Shown here: in pieces, positions 25,421 through 34,206 of the stretch
Numbering within the stretch: the first letter of the stretch is position 1
Layout: every line of letters begins with the position of its first letter
NCBI RefSeq assembly: GCF_937880195.1
Contig: NZ_CALFLA010000004.1
Span: 1-64,000, forward strand
Source of the DNA: an uncultured Blautia sp.
GTDB lineage: Bacteria; Bacillota; Clostridia; Lachnospirales; Lachnospiraceae
Direction of reading: 5' to 3'
DNA: 64,000 bases
Position numbers and translations under genes: made by a program
Notes under the pieces: model-generated
What the model saw: only the letters and a program-made list of their open reading frames with translations
Told to the model about the DNA's origin: nothing
Database searches by the model: none

Positions 25421-26689
25421 ATGAAAGTAATTACAGCAGTTTTGATCGGGGCAGGCTTAAGAGGCGGCTGGGTATATGCAGACTATGCCAGAAATCACCC
25501 GGAAGATATGAAGATCGTAGCCGTAGCCGAGCCGGATGAAAAAAGAAGAAAACTGATAGCGTCTGTTCACGGACTGCCGGAAGACAAGTGCTATAAGGAT
25601 TATAAGGAATTACTGGCAGAAGAAAAGATGGCGGACTGCGCTCTTATCTGCACCCAGGACACTATGCATTATGAACCGGTCATAAAAGCAATGGAAAAGG
25701 GCTATCATGTACTTTGCGAAAAACCCATGTCTCCGGACGCTTCGGAGATTGTGACAATGGGAAAAATGGCGGAAAAATACGACAGGATATTGATGATCTG
25801 TCATGTACTCCGCTACTCGGCCTTCTTTTCCAGAATTAAGAAACTTATTGATCAGGGAAGAATTGGGAAACTGATCAGTATTCAGCATATTGAAGAAGTG
25901 GGCTACTGGCATCACGCGCACAGCTTTGTCCGGGGAAACTGGAGAAGAAGCGAAGAAACCAGTCCCATGATCCTTCAGAAATGCTGTCATGATATGGATA
26001 TTCTTTTATGGCTGGTGGGAAGTCCCTGCACAAAAGTAAGCTCCTTTGGAAATCTTACTTATTTCAGAGAAGAAAACGCGCCGGAGGGCGGTCCGGAATA
26101 TTGTCTGGACGGCTGTCCGAAGAGAGATACCTGCGCCTTTTATGCGCCTAAATTTTATTTTGAGCATCCAAAGGCAGAATCAGACGGACTTATCCATGCA
26201 GTATCTACAGATACAGACAGGGAGGCAGTTCTTAAAGAACTGAAAACAGGCCCTTACGGAAGATGCGTGTTCCGCTGCGACAATACGGTGGTGGATCATC
26301 AGGTGGTAAATCTGGAATTTGAAAACCAGGTGACAGTAAACATGACTATGTGCGCGTTTACAGAACAGTGCGCAAGACAGATCCATATCATGGGAACAGG
26401 CGGAGAGCTTCGGGGAGATATGGAAGAAGGGAAAATTGAAATATCAGATTTTGCAACAGGAGAGAAGGAAACCATCCGGCTTTATACGCCGCCTACAGGG
26501 CACAGCGGAAGCGATCAGAACATGATGAAGGATTTCGTGCATTATCTTAGAGAGGACAGCGCCCGTATACGTTCTGCCGCATCGGTGTCTGTGGACAGCC
26601 ATTTGATTGCTCTTGCGGCAGAAAAATCCAGAGTTGAAGGAGAAACTGTGGATTTCAAAAAATTCCGTCAGGAGATTGAGGAAAGATAA
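25421..26689 (+). CDS. Gfo/Idh/MocA-family NAD(P)-dependent oxidoreductase with a cysteine-rich insert
   Basis: 422 aa. An N-terminal Rossmann fold (VLIGAGLRGGWVY, residues 7-19; a full GxGxxG is replaced by GAGLRGG) includes the family motif CEKPMS (about 101-106), whose lysine and proline contact cofactor and substrate. The C-terminal domain contains CLDGCPKRDTCAFYAP (about 228-243) and a later YGRCVFRCDNTVVDH. The clustered cysteines suggest a structural metal site or disulfides; this occurs in one Firmicutes branch of the family. It probably oxidises or epimerises a sugar delivered by system B. The exact substrate is unknown. Confidence 0.9.
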   Translation: MKVITAVLIGAGLRGGWVYADYARNHPEDMKIVAVAEPDEKRRKLIASVHGLPEDKCYKDYKELLAEEKMADCALICTQDTMHYEPVIKAMEKGYHVLCEKPMSPDASEIVTMGKMAEKYDRILMICHVLRYSAFFSRIKKLIDQGRIGKLISIQHIEEVGYWHHAHSFVRGNWRRSEETSPMILQKCCHDMDILLWLVGSPCTKVSSFGNLTYFREENAPEGGPEYCLDGCPKRDTCAFYAPKFYFEHPKAESDGLIHAVSTDTDREAVLKELKTGPYGRCVFRCDNTVVDHQVVNLEFENQVTVNMTMCAFTEQCARQIHIMGTGGELRGDMEEGKIEISDFATGEKETIRLYTPPTGHSGSDQNMMKDFVHYLREDSARIRSAASVSVDSHLIALAAEKSRVEGETVDFKKFRQEIEER

Positions 26690-27514
26690 GTGCATCTTAG
26701 AAGATTTTGCAGAGAAATAAACCTTCCGCCGGAGGCAGTACAGATTGTAGAAAAGATGGACGGTCAGATTTCAGAATTGCAGTATGTGTATGTGAGAAAC
26801 GGCTTCTGGACAGACAGACAAAAGATTTTTAAGGAAATCATTGCTTCTCCCGGTTACAGACAGAGATTTCTTTATTATTACTGCAGACTGGCTCTGGAAA
26901 CCTTTGACAGGTACAAAGAAGAAGGAATCGAAGAAAAAGTGTTTTTTGATACCTTTTCTGATGTTGCGATCTGGTGCAGGGCATGTTTTCGACGGTACGG
27001 GGAATATGGTATTCAGGAATATGAATGGCTGTGGCGTCATGTGGAAATGACAATTTTCCGTTTTGGAAGACTGCAGTTTGAAAAAACGCTGTCTCCCTGG
27101 GAGTTCTGCAGCAAAGACAAAAAGCGGAATATCGGCGAGCCAATAATCAGCATCCACATCCCGGAGGGAGAACCGCTGGATGAGAAACTGTGCAGAGAAT
27201 CCATTGCCCTGGGACAAAAGTTCTGGGGAAAAGATCTTCCCTTTGTATGTCATTCCTGGCTTCTGTTTCCCGACTTAAAAAATCTTCTGGATGAAAATTC
27301 CAATATTATAAGATTCCAGGAAATGTTTGATATCCAGTCTGTGGATTTTGAATTTCGGGAAGGAGAGGAAAGAATCTTCGGAAAAGTATTGGAGGATCCT
27401 CAAATGTACCCGGAAAAGACAAGGCTTCAGAGGGATGCCAGGAAATGGCTGATCCGGAGAAACAGGCTTGGAAGCGGGCTGGGAGTGCTGAAAACAGAAT
27501 ACGAAGAAAAATGA
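26690..27514 (+). CDS. Acyltransferase-domain (GNAT-like C-terminal) protein of unknown role
   Basis: 274 aa starting at a GTG immediately after the oxidoreductase stop, with GGAGATTGAGGAAAG as ribosome-binding region. The sequence resembles the two-domain 'acyltransferase domain-containing' family (former DUF5596): a helical N-terminal half, then a GNAT-like half with SIHIPEGEPLDE, PFVCHSWLLFPDLKNLL and NIIRFQEMFDI. The family is common at the end of sugar-uptake operons in Firmicutes but no reaction is established. It may modify the sugar handled by system B. A terminator follows directly. Confidence 0.75.
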   Translation: MHLRRFCREINLPPEAVQIVEKMDGQISELQYVYVRNGFWTDRQKIFKEIIASPGYRQRFLYYYCRLALETFDRYKEEGIEEKVFFDTFSDVAIWCRACFRRYGEYGIQEYEWLWRHVEMTIFRFGRLQFEKTLSPWEFCSKDKKRNIGEPIISIHIPEGEPLDEKLCRESIALGQKFWGKDLPFVCHSWLLFPDLKNLLDENSNIIRFQEMFDIQSVDFEFREGEERIFGKVLEDPQMYPEKTRLQRDARKWLIRRNRLGSGLGVLKTEYEEK

Positions 27515-27522
27515 CAGGATCT

Positions 27523-27550
27523 GAGAGGGGCGACGGCTCCTCTCATTTTT
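27523..27550 (+). terminator. Terminator of the system B operon
   Basis: GAGAGG (27523-27528) and CCTCTC (27539-27544) with a 10-nt loop, followed by ATTTTT, 9 nt after the stop codon of the GNAT-like gene. Confidence 0.75.
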
Positions 27551-27622
27551 GTGAAATAAGCCTGTACCGAAGGTTTTTCATATGATAAAATAAAAGGCAA
27601 GACCAATGGAGGAGGAAAGAAT

Positions 27623-28309
27623 TTGAACAGAAGCAGAAGTTTTACCTTTGATGAATTGATGACCGGAAACAGGTCCGAGGAGTTTATTGAATCAGCTTAT
27701 CCTTTTATGAAGCTGATGATGCAGTATCGCTGCGCCATGCTTGAGGTACAGACAAAGTTTGAGGTTCTGAATACAGAGCTTTCTCTGGACAGCGACAGAA
27801 ACCCCATCGAGTCCATATCCTGCAGGATTAAAAAGCCCATGAGCATTGCCGAAAAACTGAGGCGTAAAGGGTTGGAAGTAAGCCTGAAAAGTATAGAAGA
27901 ACATCTTCACGACGTGGCGGGCATCCGTATTGTCTGCTTTTTTCCAAAGGATATTTATAAACTGGCAGAAAAGATCTGCTCTCAGGATGATATTCATCTT
28001 TTGGAAAAAAAGGATTATATAGCAAATCCCAAACCCAACGGCTACAGAAGCCTGCATCTGATCCTGGAGGTTCCTGTATTTTTTGCAGACGAGAAGAAAT
28101 GGATGCCTGTGGAAGTGCAGTTCCGCACCATTGCCATGGATTTCTGGGCCAGCATTGAACATAAGGTAAAGTACAAGAAAAATATTGATGATTCCAGAGC
28201 GGACATTGTGGAAAAACTGAAAGAATGCGCAGAAGGAATCCACTCTCTGGATATGCGGATGCAGGAGATCAGCGAATATATTGACGGCGGAGATTATGAC
28301 GAGGAATAA
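27623..28309 (+). CDS. Small alarmone synthetase, (p)ppGpp synthetase domain only
   Basis: 228 aa starting at TTG 27623, chosen because GGAGGAGGAAAG lies 7-14 nt upstream; an ATG 13 codons later is the alternative. It has only the RelA/SpoT synthetase domain: RIVCFFPKDIYKLAEKI, DYIANPKPNGYRSLHLIL (G-loop region) and VEVQFRTIAMDFWASIEHKVKYK with the catalytic E-Q-R cluster. No HD hydrolase, TGS or ACT domains are present, so it is a small alarmone synthetase (RelP/RelQ type) that transfers pyrophosphate from ATP to GDP/GTP. It is monocistronic or paired with the following ABC-F gene. Confidence 0.92.
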   Translation: MNRSRSFTFDELMTGNRSEEFIESAYPFMKLMMQYRCAMLEVQTKFEVLNTELSLDSDRNPIESISCRIKKPMSIAEKLRRKGLEVSLKSIEEHLHDVAGIRIVCFFPKDIYKLAEKICSQDDIHLLEKKDYIANPKPNGYRSLHLILEVPVFFADEKKWMPVEVQFRTIAMDFWASIEHKVKYKKNIDDSRADIVEKLKECAEGIHSLDMRMQEISEYIDGGDYDEE

Positions 28310-28374
28310 AGGAAGCGAAATATACAGACGTTTTCCTTTTGTAGATACAGAAGAAAATTTTCAGGGGGTACTTT

Positions 28375-29931
28375 ATGAGTATTTTAAATGTTGAGCATCT
28401 TTCCCATGGTTTTGGCGACCGGGCGATTTTTACCGATGTGTCCTTCCGGCTTTTAAAGGGCGAGCATATCGGGTTTGTAGGCGCCAACGGGGAGGGAAAA
28501 TCCACGTTTATGAATATTGTTACAGGAAAACTTATGCCGGATGAAGGCAAGGTAGAGTGGGCGAAAAACGTCCGGGCAGGATATCTTGACCAGCATGCTG
28601 TCCTGGAAAAGGGAATGACCGTCAGAGACGTACTGAAATCTGCCTTTGATCCACTTCTTCAAAAAGAGCAGAGAATGAACGAGATCTGCGATATGCTGGG
28701 AGAAGCAGATGAACAGGAAATGGAAGTTCTTATGGAGGAACTGGGAACTATCCAGGATGAACTGACTCTTCATGATTTTTATGTGATCGACGCCAAGGTG
28801 GAGGAGGTTGCGAGAGCTTTAGGACTTTTGGATCTGGGTCTGGAGCGGGATGTGACAGATTTAAGCGGAGGGCAGAGAACAAAGATCCTTCTTGCCAAGC
28901 TGCTTTTGGAAAAGCCGGATATTCTTCTTCTTGACGAGCCTACCAATTATCTTGACGAGGAACATATCGCATGGCTGAAACGTTATCTTCTGGATTATGA
29001 AAACGCATTTATCCTTATTTCCCATGATATTCCATTTTTAAACGAGGTGGTAAACCTTATTTATCATATGGAAAATCAGGAGCTTAACAGATATGTGGGA
29101 GATTACGATCATTTTCAGGAAGTTTACGCAGTAAAAAAGGCCCAGCTGGAGGCTGCTTATCGTCGTCAGCAGCAGGAGATCAGCGAACTGAAAGACTTTG
29201 TAGCAAGAAATAAAGCCCGTGTGTCCACAAGGAATATGGCAATGTCCCGGCAGAAAAAGCTGGATAAGATGGATGTGATCGAGCTGGCGGCAGAGAAACC
29301 AAAGCCGGAATTTCATTTCCGCTACGGACGTACTCCGGGGAAAATGCTGTTTGAAACTCATGATCTGGTGATCGGCTATGACCAGCCTCTGTCAAAGCCT
29401 TTGAACTTTTATATGGAAAGAGGGCAGAAGATCGCCCTTGTGGGAACAAACGGAATTGGAAAGACAACCCTTCTAAAAAGTATGCTGGGACTGATCCCTG
29501 CCCTTTCCGGTTCCTGTGAACAGGGAGAAAATCTTGCCATTGGATATTTTGAGCAGGAGGTTAAAGGCGATAATAAAAATACCTGCATTGAAGAGCTGTG
29601 GCAGGAGTTTCCCTCTTATAACCAGTATGAGATCCGTTCTGCTCTTGCAAAGTGCGGTCTTACCACAAAACATATTGAAAGCCAGGTACGGGTTTTAAGC
29701 GGAGGCGAGCAGGCTAAGGTACGTCTGTGTAAATTAGTGAACCGTGACACAAATATCCTGGCGCTGGACGAGCCTACAAACCATCTGGATGTAGATGCAA
29801 AGGATGAACTGAAAAAAGCCTTAAAGGAATACAGAGGAAGTCTGCTTCTGATCTGCCATGAGCCGGAGTTTTATCAGGATGTGGTAAATGAGGTATGGGA
29901 TATGAGCAAATGGACGACCAGGGTCTTATAA
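28375..29931 (+). CDS. ABC-F family ATPase, translation-associated
   Basis: 518 aa with two ATPase domains in one chain and no membrane segment. Domain 1 has GANGEGKST, LSGGQRTKILLAKLL and ILLLDEPTNYLD; domain 2 has GTNGIGKTT, LSGGEQAKVRLCKLV and ILALDEPTNHLD. Between them lies the charged linker (about residues 240-310; AAYRRQQQEISELKDFV...) that in ABC-F proteins reaches into the ribosomal E site. The EQ2-type glutamates are present. It most resembles the YkpA/YbiT-like housekeeping branch rather than antibiotic-resistance ABC-Fs, but linker length alone cannot exclude resistance. The ribosome-binding site is AGGGGG. Confidence 0.92.
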   Translation: MSILNVEHLSHGFGDRAIFTDVSFRLLKGEHIGFVGANGEGKSTFMNIVTGKLMPDEGKVEWAKNVRAGYLDQHAVLEKGMTVRDVLKSAFDPLLQKEQRMNEICDMLGEADEQEMEVLMEELGTIQDELTLHDFYVIDAKVEEVARALGLLDLGLERDVTDLSGGQRTKILLAKLLLEKPDILLLDEPTNYLDEEHIAWLKRYLLDYENAFILISHDIPFLNEVVNLIYHMENQELNRYVGDYDHFQEVYAVKKAQLEAAYRRQQQEISELKDFVARNKARVSTRNMAMSRQKKLDKMDVIELAAEKPKPEFHFRYGRTPGKMLFETHDLVIGYDQPLSKPLNFYMERGQKIALVGTNGIGKTTLLKSMLGLIPALSGSCEQGENLAIGYFEQEVKGDNKNTCIEELWQEFPSYNQYEIRSALAKCGLTTKHIESQVRVLSGGEQAKVRLCKLVNRDTNILALDEPTNHLDVDAKDELKKALKEYRGSLLLICHEPEFYQDVVNEVWDMSKWTTRVL

Positions 29932-29971
29932 GTAAAAGAATATAAAGATTTTAAATTCAGGAGGTATTTTT

Positions 29972-31681
29972 ATGAACAGGAAAAGATCGTCGGGATCAGG
30001 GAAAAAAGGCAAACTGCTGATGTTTCTTGTGGTTGTTCTGGCAGCATGCATTTATTATTATGTAGCTATCCCTGCCATTAATATCCATGCCAGCGGTTTC
30101 TGGGCGTTTCTGATCGCCGTTGTGGTTTTTGGTCTTCTTCTCTATGCGGGAAAAAAGGGAATCCGTTCTCCGGGAGAGATCAAAAAGTCGAAGTTTTTGA
30201 AGCTGGGAGTTGGCTTTGCCGGGCTTCTGGTTCTGGTTTATGTAGCGGGAAGCATTCTTTCTTCTCCTATTGTAAACGCCAAGAAATACAGGGATTTGAT
30301 GATCCCGGAAACAGGAGATTTTGCCGAGGATATTGAACAGATCAGTTATGACCAGATTCCTCTTCTTGATAAGGAATCCGCAGCCCTTCTTGGAAACCGT
30401 AAAATGGGAAGTATGGTGGACATGGTATCTCAGTTTGAGGTCAGCGACCTTTATTCCCAGATCAATTATAAGGGCCGTCCGGTCCGGGTCACGCCTTTGG
30501 TTTACGCCAGCCCCATTAAATGGCTGACAAATATGAAAGACGGTATTCCGGCTTATATTACCATTGATATGGCTACCCAGAATACAGAGCTGGTAAAACT
30601 GAAAAAGGGGATCCGGTATTCCCAGGCAGAGTATTTTAACCGTAATATTTACAGACATTTAAGATTCCGTTATCCTACTTATATTTTTGACCAGATCAGT
30701 TTTGAGGTAGACGACCAGGGAGTTCCCTACTGGGTATGTCCGGTGAAGAAATTCAACATCGGTCTTTTTGGCGGACAGACCATCGGAAGAGTGGTGCTTT
30801 GCAACGCTGTGACAGGAGCATGTAAGGACTATAAGATCGAAGACTGTCCTACCTGGGTGGACCGCGCATATCCGGCAGAACTGCTGGTACAGCTTTATAA
30901 TTACCATGGAACCCTGATCCATGGATTTATTAACAGCGTCCTTGGACAGAAAGGCTGTCTGAAAACAACAGAAGGCTATAATTATCTTGCCATTGACGAC
31001 GACGTATGGGTATATACAGGCGTTACCTCTGTCAGCGGGGACCGTTCTAACGTAGGTTTCGTCCTTATGAACCAGAGAACAAAGGAAACCAAATATTATG
31101 AGATCCCCGGGGCTGAGGAATACTCGGCTATGGAATCTGCAGAAGGACAGGTTCAGAATCTGGGCTACCGGGCTACCTTCCCGCTGCTTTTGAATATTGC
31201 GGACGAGCCGACATATTTTATCGCCCTTAAGGATAACGCAGGCCTGGTAAAGAAATACGCTATGCTGAATATCCAGAAATACCAGAACGTAGCTATCGGA
31301 GATACGGTCAAACAGTGTGAAAAAACTTACCTTAAAATGATTAAGGGAAGCGGAGCCGCAGTTGCGGGAGAAAACACCAAAAAGCTCACAGGCGAGATCA
31401 GGAGAATGGCTCAGGGTGTCATTGACGGAAACACCCATTATTATATTGTGCTGGAAGGCCATGACGATTTGATCTTTGACGTTCCGATCACAGATTTCCT
31501 GGGAATTGTCAAATATGATGTGGGAGACAGGATCACTATTTCCTACAACGAAGCAGAACCGGCAAATAACGTGGTTTCTGTGGAAGGAGACGCAGGAAGC
31601 GCAGAGGGAAGCGTGGAAGTCGGAGGAAATACCCCGGAAGACGGGGAGGCTGATCCAGCCGCAGAGATATCAGCAGAATAA
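29972..31681 (+). CDS. Membrane-anchored protein of unknown function
   Basis: 569 aa. Three membrane segments lie near the N-terminus (about residues 14-30, 38-56 and 75-93), followed by a long soluble region of about 460 residues rich in beta-like stretches (VRVTPLVYASPIKWL, FGGQTIGRVVLCNAVTGACKDY, DDVWVYTGVTSVSGDRSNVGFVLMN). The C-terminus is an acidic low-complexity tail. I do not recognise a named domain. A strong AGGAGG precedes the ATG and a terminator follows, so it is probably expressed alone or with the ABC-F gene 40 nt upstream. Confidence 0.75.
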   Translation: MNRKRSSGSGKKGKLLMFLVVVLAACIYYYVAIPAINIHASGFWAFLIAVVVFGLLLYAGKKGIRSPGEIKKSKFLKLGVGFAGLLVLVYVAGSILSSPIVNAKKYRDLMIPETGDFAEDIEQISYDQIPLLDKESAALLGNRKMGSMVDMVSQFEVSDLYSQINYKGRPVRVTPLVYASPIKWLTNMKDGIPAYITIDMATQNTELVKLKKGIRYSQAEYFNRNIYRHLRFRYPTYIFDQISFEVDDQGVPYWVCPVKKFNIGLFGGQTIGRVVLCNAVTGACKDYKIEDCPTWVDRAYPAELLVQLYNYHGTLIHGFINSVLGQKGCLKTTEGYNYLAIDDDVWVYTGVTSVSGDRSNVGFVLMNQRTKETKYYEIPGAEEYSAMESAEGQVQNLGYRATFPLLLNIADEPTYFIALKDNAGLVKKYAMLNIQKYQNVAIGDTVKQCEKTYLKMIKGSGAAVAGENTKKLTGEIRRMAQGVIDGNTHYYIVLEGHDDLIFDVPITDFLGIVKYDVGDRITISYNEAEPANNVVSVEGDAGSAEGSVEVGGNTPEDGEADPAAEISAE

Positions 31682-31694
31682 AAAGAATTATATG

Positions 31695-31730
31695 ACAAGA
31701 CCGCCGATCTTTCCGGCGGTCTTGTTGTTT
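31695..31730 (+). terminator. Terminator between convergent genes
   Basis: ACAAGACCGCCG (31695-31706) pairs perfectly with CGGCGGTCTTGT (31714-31725), loop 7 nt, followed by TGTTTTC. The strong stem probably serves the plus-strand gene and may also stop the glgB transcript, although the minus-side U-run is poor. Confidence 0.85.
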
Positions 31731-31731
31731 T

Positions 31732-33516
31732 CTATTCGATTGTGTAATATACAGCGGAAAACGCAGGAAGACTGATCTTTGTGGAGGCTTCTGTCAGCTT
31801 TTTGGCAGGATGGCGGCGTTTTTGGCTGCCTCCGTAGATTTCCATATCACTGGAAAGAAGTTCCCGGATTTTGGGGCATCCGGGCAGATGAAGCTCATAA
31901 TCCAGATCCTTATCAGAGAAATTAAAGGCAGCAAGGATTGTTTCTTCCATACTGCTGCGTTCCAGAACATAGACGCAGTACGCCTCCTGATGGCAGTCGA
32001 TCCAGCGGAAGCCGTCAGCCTCGTAATCCTTTTCCCAAAAAGCAGGATGTTTCAGATAGAGCCGGTTCAGATCCTTCATAAATCGGGCAAATCCGCTGTG
32101 AATGGGGTAATCCAGAAGCATCCAGTCCTGTTCTCTTTTTTCGTCCCATTCTCTAAGCTGTCCAAATTCATTTCCCATAAAATTCAGTTTTTTGCCGGGG
32201 TGAGCATACATATACATATAAAAAGCTCTTGCCTGAGGAAATTTTCCGTCGTAGTCTCCGTTCATTTTCTGAAGAATGGTAGCTTTGCCATGAACGACTT
32301 CGTCATGGGAAAGAGGCAGAAGAAAGCGGGAATCATAATAATACATCATGGAAAAGGTCAGACGGTGATAATCGCGGCTTCTGTATTCCGGCGCAGAGCG
32401 GAAATAATCCAGAGTATCGTTCATCCATCCCATATCCCATTTGTAGTCAAAACCAAGCCCGCCCTGTGATACAGGATCGGTTACTTTGGGAAAAGAAGTA
32501 GAATCCTCAGCGGCAAGGATGGCAGAAGGATGAAGCTCTTTTAGCCCCTGATTCATATACCGGAGAAATTCTACAGCGTTTCCGTTAACGCCCCGGGCAG
32601 GATCCCCCTGCCAGTAGATGGCTCTGCTGATCGCGTCCATGCGAAGACCGTCTATATGAAATTCACTGAGCCAGTAGTTTGCAGCCGACTGGAGAAAACT
32701 TCTTACTTCTCCTCTGGAATGCATGAAATTACAGCTTCCCCATTCGCTGACCCCTACGGCGGAATTGGGATATTCATAAAGGGAAGAGCCGTCATACTGA
32801 GAAAGGGCATAATTGTCCAGGGCAAAATGAACAGGAACAAAATCCATAATAACGCCTATATTGTTTTTATGGCAGGCGTCCACGAAATATTTTAACTGGT
32901 TGGCAGTTCCGTATCTGGAGGTAGGACTGAAAAATCCAGTTGCCTGATATCCCCAGGAATCGTCGCAGGGATATTCGTTCAGAGGCATGATCTCCAGATA
33001 ATTGTAGCTGTTCTCTTTCAGATAAGGGATCAGGATATCAGCCATTTCTTCATAAGTGTACCAGGAATCAGGTTTCTCCTCTGGTTTACGGAAAGAGCCA
33101 AAATGAAGCTCATAAATATTCAGAGGGCCTTTGCGGCAGTCGCTTCTCTGTTCCATCCAGTCCTGATCACGGAAAGAATAAGTGTTAAGATCGCGGACAA
33201 CAGAGGCAAAGCCGGGGCGAAGCTCCATGCCGAATCCATAAGGGTCACAGTGTTCTACGCGGCTGCCAGAACGGTTATAAATACAATATTTGTACATCAT
33301 TCCTTCCCTGGCTCCTGGAACAATAAGCTCCCAGAAATTGCCGTCTGCGATCCGGTTCATATCCCATTCCTGCCAGTTGTTAAATTCACCGATCACAGCA
33401 ATCTTTGAGGCGGCAGGGGCAAAAGTGCGAAAAACAACTCCATTGTCCTGAACATGGGCGCCCAGGTATTTGTAAGCGTCAAAAATTTTTCCTGTATAAA
33501 ATCCGTAGTAATCCAT
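31732..33516 (-). CDS. glgB: 1,4-alpha-glucan (glycogen) branching enzyme
   Basis: 594 aa from the ATG at 33516 (AGGAGG 5-6 nt upstream); a frame extending nine codons further lacks support. An N-terminal CBM48-type domain (TFAPAASKIAVIGEFNNWQEW) is followed by the GH13 barrel: region I MDFVPVHF, region II GLRMDAIS (nucleophile Asp near residue 300), region III AAEDSTSFP (acid/base Glu) and region IV LPLSHDEVVHGK, the last being diagnostic for branching enzymes. It forms alpha-1,6 branches in glycogen. It stands alone, divergent from a TetR gene, without other glycogen genes nearby. Confidence 0.95.
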   Translation of the reverse strand: MDYYGFYTGKIFDAYKYLGAHVQDNGVVFRTFAPAASKIAVIGEFNNWQEWDMNRIADGNFWELIVPGAREGMMYKYCIYNRSGSRVEHCDPYGFGMELRPGFASVVRDLNTYSFRDQDWMEQRSDCRKGPLNIYELHFGSFRKPEEKPDSWYTYEEMADILIPYLKENSYNYLEIMPLNEYPCDDSWGYQATGFFSPTSRYGTANQLKYFVDACHKNNIGVIMDFVPVHFALDNYALSQYDGSSLYEYPNSAVGVSEWGSCNFMHSRGEVRSFLQSAANYWLSEFHIDGLRMDAISRAIYWQGDPARGVNGNAVEFLRYMNQGLKELHPSAILAAEDSTSFPKVTDPVSQGGLGFDYKWDMGWMNDTLDYFRSAPEYRSRDYHRLTFSMMYYYDSRFLLPLSHDEVVHGKATILQKMNGDYDGKFPQARAFYMYMYAHPGKKLNFMGNEFGQLREWDEKREQDWMLLDYPIHSGFARFMKDLNRLYLKHPAFWEKDYEADGFRWIDCHQEAYCVYVLERSSMEETILAAFNFSDKDLDYELHLPGCPKIRELLSSDMEIYGGSQKRRHPAKKLTEASTKISLPAFSAVYYTIE

Positions 33517-33536
33517 AGGTTCCTCCTTGCGGGTGA

Positions 33537-33565
33537 TAGACATAAACCTGTATTCTGATTATAAT
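33537..33565 (+). promoter_or_regulatory. Promoter of the TetR-type gene
   Basis: TAGACA (33537-33542), a 17-bp spacer and perfect TATAAT (33560-33565), about 95 bp before the regulator start. It lies in the 144-bp gap between the divergent glgB and TetR genes. Confidence 0.6.
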
Positions 33566-33660
33566 ATAAGAAAACACACAGGTATCGTCTACCAACATTT
33601 TAAACAAAGAGGCGGATAAACAACAATTTGACAAAAGTGTCGGATAACCGGGAGGAGAAA

Positions 33661-34206
33661 ATGGACATCAGAACAGAAAAAACAGAAAGGGCTATCAAAA
33701 ACGCTTTTTTGGAGCTGCGGGCAAAGAAACCGCTGGAAAAGATAACAGTCAGGGAGCTTTGCGCCCTTGCCTGCATTAACAAATCTACTTTTTACGGACA
33801 TTATCAGGATATTTATGCTCTTTCTGAATTTATGGAGGCAGAAACTGTTACTTCTGTAATAAAAACTATTTCCGCCCGCCAGGAAGATCCCTTCCGGGAA
33901 CCGGAGATTTTTACCAGAAATCTGTACGTGGCTCTTCTTTCCAACAATTCCATGATCAGCATTCTTTTTTCAGGGAGAGAAAAGGCGCGCCTGGGCGACT
34001 GTCTGGAGGCAGAATTACAAAAACTGATATGCGCCGGACGCCCGGAATACAGAGAAGACACAGAAAGGAGTATTCTTTTGTCTTTCTGTATCCAGGGCGC
34101 TTTTCACGCGTATCTGAATTACAAAGATCGGGATCCGGACGCTGTGATCCGAGTCAGTGAAAAAGTGGTAAAGGAACTCAGCACTCTGTATTTTCGGAAA
34201 GAGTGA
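33661..34206 (+). CDS. TetR-family transcriptional regulator
   Basis: 181 aa from the ATG at 33661, directly preceded by GGGAGGAGAAA; a frame starting at 33628 has no ribosome-binding site. The N-terminal helix-turn-helix is visible as KTERAIKNAFLELRAKKPLEKITVRELCALACINKSTFYGHY split over residues 8-50, with the characteristic tyrosine-rich end. The C-terminal ligand domain is generic. A small palindrome GACA-N4-TGTC at 33630-33641 in its leader may be an autoregulatory operator. Its ligand is unknown. The 3' end overlaps the convergent Mga-like gene by 29 bp. Confidence 0.88.
   Translation: MDIRTEKTERAIKNAFLELRAKKPLEKITVRELCALACINKSTFYGHYQDIYALSEFMEAETVTSVIKTISARQEDPFREPEIFTRNLYVALLSNNSMISILFSGREKARLGDCLEAELQKLICAGRPEYREDTERSILLSFCIQGAFHAYLNYKDRDPDAVIRVSEKVVKELSTLYFRKE

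Noticed and set aside
33628..33641. TTGACA with GACA-N4-TGTC in the TetR leader as a second promoter
   Set aside because: No -10 box at the right distance. Only the small palindrome is worth noting as a possible autoregulatory operator.
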